64,000 nt of DNA, from NCBI RefSeq assembly GCF_024436055.1, contig NZ_JANFNH010000001.1:558001-622000 (forward strand), read 5' to 3'. The translations under genes were made by a program, and so were the position numbers. Source of the stretch: Streptantibioticus rubrisoli. GTDB lineage: Bacteria > Actinomycetota > Actinomycetes > Streptomycetales > Streptomycetaceae. Under the pieces are notes generated by a model that saw nothing but the letters and a program-made list of their open reading frames with translations, made no database searches and was not told the origin of the DNA. Below, in pieces: positions 58,496 to 64,000 of the stretch (the first letter of the stretch is position 1; every line of letters begins with the position of its first letter).

Positions 58496-60424
58496 ATGAC
58501 AGCACCGCCCTCGCGCCCTGGCCGCCTGCGTGCGTTGGGAAAGCTGACCGGCCCAGTCATCGCCTTCGCCCTGGCGCTGGCGGGAACCACCGTCGCCACC
58601 GGCACGAGCCATGCGGAGGACCAACATCCAGCCGCAGCGGGCTGGGTGCGCACCCACGGCAGTTGGGAGCAGGTCCAGCCCGCCCGCCCGCACACCGCCG
58701 CTGATGCCCTCACCACGATGAACGCGAGATCCACTGCCACCGCGACCCAGCACCCGGCCCACCCCGTGGGCCTGGTCAACAACGGCCAACCGGACCTGAC
58801 TTACCACGGCGGACAGGACTCGGTGGGTGTCACGTCCGGATCTCCCAAGGTCTACATCGTCTACTGGGGTTCCCAGTGGGGCACCGCGGGCAAGGACTCC
58901 GCCGGATACACCACGCTCTCCAACGACCCGGACAACGCGGCGCCCTATCAGCAGTCCTTCTTCAAGGGGCTCGGCACCAAGGACGACACCTGGAGTGGTG
59001 TCATGACCCAGTACTGCGAGAGCACCGCCAAAGGCTCCACGAAATGCGACGCCGACTCCCCGCACGTCGGCATACCGCACGGCAACGCACTCGCCGGGAT
59101 CTGGGTGGACAACTCCACCGCCGCGCCGCAGGCAGCCACCGAGCCGCAGATAGCCGCGGAGGCGGCGGCCGCCGCCAAGCACTTCGGCAACACCACACCG
59201 GCCAGCAACCGCAATGTGCAGTACGTGGTCACCACCGCCCAGGGCATGGACCCCGACCACTGGCACGAACTCAACACATGGTGTGCCTGGCACACCTTCG
59301 AACGTTCCAGCTACGGCACCGTGGCGTACACGCTCATGCCGTACCTCACCGACTACAAGTACTGCGGCACCAACTGGATCAACCCCGGGCCGCGCGGCCG
59401 CCTCGACGGCTGGGGCATCCTGGGCGGCCACGAGTACGCCGAGACCATCACGGACCAGAACGCCATCGGCGGCTGGATCGACGCGGCCGGGCAGGAGAAC
59501 GGCGACAAGTGCGCCTGGATCCAACAGGGAACGCCGGGCGGGCTGTTCAACCTGCAGCTCGCCACGGGTTCCTTCGCGGTCCAGACGACTTGGTCCAACG
59601 ACCAGCACACCTGCTCCGGTTCCCATCCGGTGATCGCCAACCGTCCGCTGGTGGTGAGCACGTTGTGCGACCGCACAGAGCCGGTCAACCGAGCGGTGTC
59701 GGTGCCGGTCATCGCCACGGACCGGCTGTCGAAGGCACTGCGCTACTCGGCCACCGGACTGCCCCGCGGTCTGTCCATCGACGCGCGCACCGGACTGATC
59801 CACGGCCGTAGCGACCAGCGCGGCACCCGCACGGTCACGGTGACGGTCCAGGACAAGGCGGGGAACCGGGCGGCGACCCACTTCCGCCTCGGGATACTCC
59901 ACAGCGCCGAGTACGGCTGCCAGGGCATCGAGCAGATCGTCGATCCCGGTTTCGAGGTTTCCACGGACGCCAAGGGCAACTATCCGGGCTGGTGGACCCA
60001 GTCCGCCCCCGGGATCATCACGCAGTCCACCACGCACGCCGCCCGCTCCGGCAAGGGGTACGCCTGGCTCGGCCACACCGCCACCCAGGACGACACGCTC
60101 TCCCAGTCCGTCGAGACGACCCCCGGCTACACGCGGGCCCGCTTCTCCTTCTGGTTGCACGTGGACTCCACGAACGCATCGGCGCAGCCGCAGGACACCC
60201 TCACCCTCGAACTCGACGACCAGTACTCCGGCAGGCGCATCGCGGTGCTGCACACCTGGTCCAACCACGATGCCACCTCCGGGTACGTCCCGGTCAGCGT
60301 CGACCTGACGCCTTACGTGGCAAGCGAGTTCGGCTCAACGGTGATCGTGAAGTTCACCGCGCACGAGACGGGGAACGCCGCCACCGCCTTCCTGCTGGAC
60401 GACACCTCGTTCCGACTCGCATGA
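58496..60424 (+). CDS. Large secreted protein with HEYAE motif, Ig-like and jelly-roll-type domains
   Basis: A 642-residue exported protein. Signal peptide about 1-40. Residues 85-380 form a domain with SPKVYIVYWGSQWGTAGKDS, PHGNALAGIWVDN and GWGILGGHEYAETITDQNAI. HEYAE resembles a zinc-protease HExxx motif, but HExxH is not complete. A putative-Ig module follows (LRYSATGLPRGLSIDARTGL, TRTVTVTVQDKAGN). The C-terminal domain (DDTLSQSVETTPGYTRARFS, FWLHVDSTNAS, FLLDDTSFRL) is shared with the phospholipase D-like protein at 32605. ATG 58496 has AAGGAGAG upstream. Enzymatic activity is uncertain. Confidence 0.7.
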   Translation: MTAPPSRPGRLRALGKLTGPVIAFALALAGTTVATGTSHAEDQHPAAAGWVRTHGSWEQVQPARPHTAADALTTMNARSTATATQHPAHPVGLVNNGQPDLTYHGGQDSVGVTSGSPKVYIVYWGSQWGTAGKDSAGYTTLSNDPDNAAPYQQSFFKGLGTKDDTWSGVMTQYCESTAKGSTKCDADSPHVGIPHGNALAGIWVDNSTAAPQAATEPQIAAEAAAAAKHFGNTTPASNRNVQYVVTTAQGMDPDHWHELNTWCAWHTFERSSYGTVAYTLMPYLTDYKYCGTNWINPGPRGRLDGWGILGGHEYAETITDQNAIGGWIDAAGQENGDKCAWIQQGTPGGLFNLQLATGSFAVQTTWSNDQHTCSGSHPVIANRPLVVSTLCDRTEPVNRAVSVPVIATDRLSKALRYSATGLPRGLSIDARTGLIHGRSDQRGTRTVTVTVQDKAGNRAATHFRLGILHSAEYGCQGIEQIVDPGFEVSTDAKGNYPGWWTQSAPGIITQSTTHAARSGKGYAWLGHTATQDDTLSQSVETTPGYTRARFSFWLHVDSTNASAQPQDTLTLELDDQYSGRRIAVLHTWSNHDATSGYVPVSVDLTPYVASEFGSTVIVKFTAHETGNAATAFLLDDTSFRLA

Positions 60425-60457
60425 CGCTTCGTCAGCTCTGAAGGTATGGGGCTGCCA

Positions 60458-60495
60458 GTCGGCGGCGTCGGCCACCTGGCGCCGACGCTGCCGAC
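60458..60495. terminator. 14-bp hairpin terminator, with a second hairpin downstream
   Basis: GTCGGCGGCGTCGG (60458-60471) pairs with CCGACGCTGCCGAC (60482-60495) with one G-T wobble and a 10-base loop, 34 bases past the stop. A second stem, GCGGGAG (60506-60512) with CTCCCGC (60523-60529), follows. The rest of the gap to 60865 shows nothing else. Confidence 0.7.
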
Positions 60496-60865
60496 CGCGT
60501 AGCAGGCGGGAGCCGTGTGGCTCTCCCGCGTCGGTTTCCGCCGGGCAGGCCCTGGACGTATGCGGCGATCAGTGCCGCCACTGCCTCCGGGGTCTCCAGC
60601 CCATGGGGCGGCTGGCGTAAATCTGGGTGACACGTTCGGTGACCGTCTGGCCGACGGGAAAAGGCAAGGGCTGCATAGGGGCTGCTTAGGGGTTCTGGCC
60701 ACCGCGCGCTGCGGCTAACGTCCGGCGGTACGCGAGGGAGGTTGGAATCCAGCCAGCGAGGGTGGCATTCCGGCCAACGTCGCGTTCCGTGGCCTGTGCG
60801 CGGCCACGTGGGTAGCCCCCGGTGGCGCGGCCCCGGAGGCGGATCAGTAGAAGGAACGTTGTGCG

Positions 60866-61192
60866 ATGAACGTCGACCAGTTCTTCGAAGCCCTGCCAGC
60901 TTGCTACAACCCGTCCGCCGCGGCGGGCCTGACCAAGACCATCCAGTGGCACATCACGGACGCTGACCCCGGAGTCTGGGCCTTCGAGATCGTCAACGGC
61001 GAGGGACGGCTGGTTCCTGGTGGTGTCGCGGAGCCAGACACCACCTTCACCACCGACGCCGAGACCTGGATCGCAATCGCGGAGGGCCGACAGGACGCGA
61101 TGCGGGCGTTCATGACCGGCCGGCTCAAGGTCGTGGGCGACACGATGCTCGCCATGAAGTCCTCCGAGCTCTTCGAACCGCAGACGGCCTAG
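60866..61192 (+). CDS. SCP2 sterol-binding domain protein
   Basis: A 108-residue single-domain protein: IQWHITDADPGVWAFEIVNG, then DTTFTTDAETWIAIAEGRQD, AFMTGRLKVVGDTMLAMKSS and ELF. These are the conserved strands and tunnel helix of SCP2-like lipid carriers. It probably holds a hydrophobic small molecule or acyl chain. ATG 60866 has GAAGGAAC upstream. The halogenase-like flavoprotein gene begins 64 bases on and the antiporter gene after that, so the three form a likely operon. Confidence 0.82.
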   Translation: MNVDQFFEALPACYNPSAAAGLTKTIQWHITDADPGVWAFEIVNGEGRLVPGGVAEPDTTFTTDAETWIAIAEGRQDAMRAFMTGRLKVVGDTMLAMKSSELFEPQTA

Positions 61193-61256
61193 TCCGGCCG
61201 CGAACTTCCATCCTCCGCTGCGCCCAACGCCCGGAATTTCAAAGGAGATCGGCACG

Positions 61257-62999
61257 ATGAAGGGAAGACCCATGCCGCAGGACGCCGTCGAGGCCGGTGG
61301 TCACGCGCGGCCGACCCCGTCGCAGCCCGAGCGGTATGACGTGGTCATCCTGGGTGGCGGTGCGGCTGGTCTGACGCTGGCCCTCCAGCTCAAGCAGGCA
61401 CGGCCGGACATCAGCATGCTGGTGGTCGAGCGCCAGCAGCATCCGGTTCCCGAAGCGGCCCACAAGGTGGGTGAGTCGACGGTCGAGATCGGTGGCCGCT
61501 ATCTGCGCGATGTCCTGGGCCTGACGGAACACCTGCGGGAGCAGCAGCTCGACAAGTTCGGCATCCGGATGTTCTTCAGCGCCGAGGGCAACGAGGACAT
61601 CACCCGCCGGGCGGAGGTCGGGCACGCGGTGCTGCCGCCGTACGACGTCAGCAGCTTCCAGCTCGACCGAGGACGGCTGGAGAACTACCTCGCCAGCGAC
61701 CTGGTCGAACGCGGCGTCCGCTTCGTGTACGGCAAGGTGGAGGATGTCGACCTTCGGTCCGACCAGCCGCACCGCGTCACGATAGTCGGTACGGACGGCG
61801 GCAGGCAGCAGGTCGAGACACGTTGGGCGCTGGACGCCACCGGACGGTACTCGCTGCTCAAGCGCAAGCTCGGGCTGACCAGGGATTCCGAACACCGGGC
61901 CGAGGCGGTCTGGTTCCGGATCGGCCACCCGATCGACATCAACGACTGGTCCGACGACCCGCAGTGGCAGGGCCGCATCCAGTCGGGCCGCCGCGAGCTG
62001 TCCACCAATCACCTGCTGGGCCGCGGCTACTGGGTCTGGCTGATTCGGCTGGCCTCCGACTCGATCAGCATCGGCATCGTCGCCGACCCCGATCTGCATC
62101 CGTTCGACACGATGAACCGCTTCGAGCGGGCGCTGGACTGGCTGCGCGAACACGAGCCGCAGTGCGCCCGTGTCGTCGAGGAGCACAAGGACAAGCTGCA
62201 GGACTTCAAGGTGCTGCGGAACTACCCCTACAGCGTCGAGCAGGTGTACTCCGCCGACCGCTGGGCGCTGACCGGAGAGGCGGGGCTGTTCCTCGACCCG
62301 TTCTACTCGCCCGGCTTCGACATGATCTCGATCAGCAACGGGCTCATCACCGACCTGGTCACTCGCGACCTGGACGGCGAGGACATCACCGAGCTGGCGG
62401 CGATCCACAACCAGATGTACCTCACCATCGGCGAGGGCTGGTTCAAGATCTACACCCACCAGTACCCGCTGATGGGCAACGCCCGGGTGATGCAGTCAAA
62501 GGTCATCTGGGACACGGCCGTCTACTGGGCCGTACCGGCGCTGCTGTACTTCCACGACAAGATCCGCCGCCTGGTCGACCATCCGCAACTGGTGTGGGGA
62601 CTGGCCCGCTTCCACGCCGCAATCAACCACGTCCAGCGGTTCTTCCGCGAGTGGGACGCCGTCGACCGGTCGCAGCTGAAGGACTCGTTCGCCAGCTTCT
62701 ACCACTTCGATTTCATGAAGCGGGTCCACATCGGCCTGGTGGCGGAGATGAACGACGAGGAGTTCGAGGCCCAGTTCGAGGAGAACGTGCGCCTGGTCGA
62801 GCGGATTTCCGGCCAGCTGATCAAGCGGATCCTCGACGAAGGCGATGCCGAGGAGGGCAACGAGCCGATGCGTGCCCAGGTCGAACGGTGGCGCGGCGAT
62901 GACGAGTTGATGCGCTTCGTCGAGGTCTACGAGAAGGACCGCGCCGCCGGCATCCTCGACGACGACTGGATCCCCGCCACCAAGACGGCTCAGAACTGA
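61257..62999 (+). CDS. FAD-dependent halogenase-like oxidoreductase
   Basis: A 580-residue flavoprotein. The FAD site is VVILGGGAAGLTLALQLKQA (GxGxxG near 33-38). A lysine in AAHKVGEST (K70) sits where flavin-dependent halogenases keep their catalytic lysine. Where the halogenase WxWxIP motif is expected, the sequence is GYWVWLIRLAS (259-264): W-x-W-x-I is kept but Pro is Arg. GEAGLFLDPFYSPGFDMISI is the second FAD loop. The C-terminal 170 residues are helical. ATG 61257 has AAAGGAGAT upstream. It may hydroxylate or reduce a hydrophobic substrate delivered by the SCP2 protein; halogenation is uncertain. Confidence 0.75.
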   Translation: MKGRPMPQDAVEAGGHARPTPSQPERYDVVILGGGAAGLTLALQLKQARPDISMLVVERQQHPVPEAAHKVGESTVEIGGRYLRDVLGLTEHLREQQLDKFGIRMFFSAEGNEDITRRAEVGHAVLPPYDVSSFQLDRGRLENYLASDLVERGVRFVYGKVEDVDLRSDQPHRVTIVGTDGGRQQVETRWALDATGRYSLLKRKLGLTRDSEHRAEAVWFRIGHPIDINDWSDDPQWQGRIQSGRRELSTNHLLGRGYWVWLIRLASDSISIGIVADPDLHPFDTMNRFERALDWLREHEPQCARVVEEHKDKLQDFKVLRNYPYSVEQVYSADRWALTGEAGLFLDPFYSPGFDMISISNGLITDLVTRDLDGEDITELAAIHNQMYLTIGEGWFKIYTHQYPLMGNARVMQSKVIWDTAVYWAVPALLYFHDKIRRLVDHPQLVWGLARFHAAINHVQRFFREWDAVDRSQLKDSFASFYHFDFMKRVHIGLVAEMNDEEFEAQFEENVRLVERISGQLIKRILDEGDAEEGNEPMRAQVERWRGDDELMRFVEVYEKDRAAGILDDDWIPATKTAQN

Positions 63000-63012
63000 C
63001 GAAGCGTCAGCA

Positions 63013-64000
63013 ATGAACACCGTTGACCCCAAGGTCTGGACGCTGCTCGCGCTCGGCGTCATCATGCTGGTCGTCTGGGCCGTCGGAAGGTTCGTCAGCC
63101 GGTTCGGCCAGCCGCCGGTCATCGGCGAGATCATCGCCGGGATCCTGCTCGGACCCAGCCTGTTGGGCTTGCTCGCGCCATCGGCCAGCAGGTACCTCTT
63201 CCCCGCCCCCGTGGTCACGGCCCTCGGCGTGCTGGCCCAGGTCGGCCTGGTGCTGTTCATGTTCATGATCGGGCTTGAGCTGGACTTCGGGCGGCTGCGC
63301 GGGCACGGTACCCGGCTCGCGTCCGTCGCCGCGGCGTCGATCGCGGTGCCGCTCGCACTGGCCGTCGGACTCGCCGTTGTGCTGTACCCCGGTTACGGGG
63401 GCGGGGTGAACGAGGTGGTCTTCTGCCTGTTCATCGGCGCCGCGATGGCGATCACCGCCTTTCCCGTCCTGGCCCGGCTGCTACAGGAGTCCGGGCTGGC
63501 CGACACCAGGGTCGGCACGCTGAGCCTGGTCTCGGCCGCGGTCAACGATGTGGTGGCCTGGTGCCTGCTGACGTTCGTCATCGCGCTCAGCCGGGCCACC
63601 GGCGCGGCCGACGGGTTGCGGACGTTGGTTCTGGCGGTCGTGTACGTGGGCGTCATGCTCGGTGTGGTCCGGCCGTTGCTCGCCCGGCTGGACCATGTGC
63701 CGGTCTGGCTGGCGCTGGTGATCGCGCTGCTCGCCGCCTGGTTCGCCGACCGGGCAGGCATCCATGTCATCTTCGGCGGGTTCATGGCCGGTGCCGTGAT
63801 GCCACGGCGGCCCAAGTGGCAGCGCGCGGTGCACGAGCGGCTCGACATGGTCGTGACCCAGCTCCTGCTGCCGGTGTTCTTCGTGCTCACCGGCCTGTCA
63901 ACTCATGTGGAGGGGCTGCGCACGGCCGGGGTCTGGGGTGTCGTCGTCCTGGTGATCGCGGTCGCCACCGCGGGGAAGCTGGGTGGCACCGCGCTGACCG
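63013..64000 (+). CDS. Cation:proton antiporter, CPA2/KefB type (3' end outside window)
   Basis: Open from ATG 63013 to the window edge (329 codons). Membrane helices include VWTLLALGVIMLVVWAVGRF, PPVIGEIIAGILLGPSLLGL (the G-E-I-x-A-G-I-x-L-G-P motif), GLVLFMFMIGLELDF and SLVSAAVNDVVAWCLL (the ND pair of the transport site), IHVIFGGFMAGAVMPR and LLLPVFFVLTGL. This is the Na+/H+ exchanger domain of CPA2 proteins. A CTGACG-AAG-CGTCAG hairpin (62996-63010) spans the stop of the flavoprotein gene just before the start. Probably last in the SCP2-flavoprotein operon as far as seen. Confidence 0.85.
   Translation, partial: MNTVDPKVWTLLALGVIMLVVWAVGRFVSRFGQPPVIGEIIAGILLGPSLLGLLAPSASRYLFPAPVVTALGVLAQVGLVLFMFMIGLELDFGRLRGHGTRLASVAAASIAVPLALAVGLAVVLYPGYGGGVNEVVFCLFIGAAMAITAFPVLARLLQESGLADTRVGTLSLVSAAVNDVVAWCLLTFVIALSRATGAADGLRTLVLAVVYVGVMLGVVRPLLARLDHVPVWLALVIALLAAWFADRAGIHVIFGGFMAGAVMPRRPKWQRAVHERLDMVVTQLLLPVFFVLTGLSTHVEGLRTAGVWGVVVLVIAVATAGKLGGTALT

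Noticed and set aside
1-64000. CRISPR arrays, tRNA/rRNA genes, transposases, integrases
   Set aside because: No regularly spaced repeats, no cloverleaf or rRNA sequence, and no recombinase motifs were seen in reading both strands.

Overview
The window is chromosomal DNA from a high-GC actinomycete, most likely a member of the Streptomycetaceae. The clues are strong third-position GC bias, frequent GTG and TTG starts, many leaderless genes with a TANNNT box 6-8 bases before the start, and typical families (ECF41 sigma factor, maleylpyruvate isomerase-like, XRE-TPR regulator, GPP34, S53 peptidase, CGNR regulator). No rRNA, tRNA, CRISPR array, integrase or transposase was seen. About ten genes are truncated or frameshifted, so the region reads as accessory, turning-over chromosome rather than core.

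Region by region. 1-2000: tail of a response regulator, then an ArsR-type repressor divergent from a NiCoT cobalt/nickel permease that also sits behind a cobalamin riboswitch. 2000-8250: a zinc-themed locus. Three tightly coupled PLP enzymes (decarboxylase, cysteine synthase-rhodanese fusion, cysteine desulfurase-like) and a methyltransferase lie beside a zinc-free ribosomal protein operon (L33, L31, a broken CobW-like gene, a clipped S18). Two Zur-box-like palindromes flank the block. 8400-26500: a small acidic repeat peptide, a BtuF-like protein, a PHP phosphoesterase, a PadR-controlled carotenoid oxygenase pair, assorted enzymes, a neprosin-like secreted protein, an MFS pump with a CGNR regulator, and several decayed genes.

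27850-30170 is the most interesting segment. It has visibly lower GC. On the minus strand an 18-base gene with a very strong ribosome binding site encodes the pentapeptide MAYKW. It is followed by a perfect 13-bp hairpin, a cytochrome P450, and an aspartyl beta-hydroxylase-like oxygenase. This matches the architecture of biarylitide-type minimal RiPP clusters, with an extra hydroxylase not part of the minimal two-gene cluster.

30950-50130: an MFS transporter, a secreted phospholipase D-like protein with duplicated Ig-like repeats, an FBP-type zinc-finger protein, a second P450 with an odd K-helix, an OFA transporter with its own 35-residue partner, an amidohydrolase, a large secreted amidase, an F420 enzyme, a GATase/LysR divergent pair, a sedolisin and a basic winged-helix protein. 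50400-64000: flavin reductase-like protein, class A penicillin-binding protein, GH114 lipoprotein, PNPOx enzyme, Ppx/GppA phosphatase, ECF41 sigma factor overlapping an SRPBCC gene, a large secreted protein sharing its C-terminal domain with the phospholipase D-like protein, and an SCP2 / halogenase-like flavoprotein / cation antiporter group that runs off the right edge.
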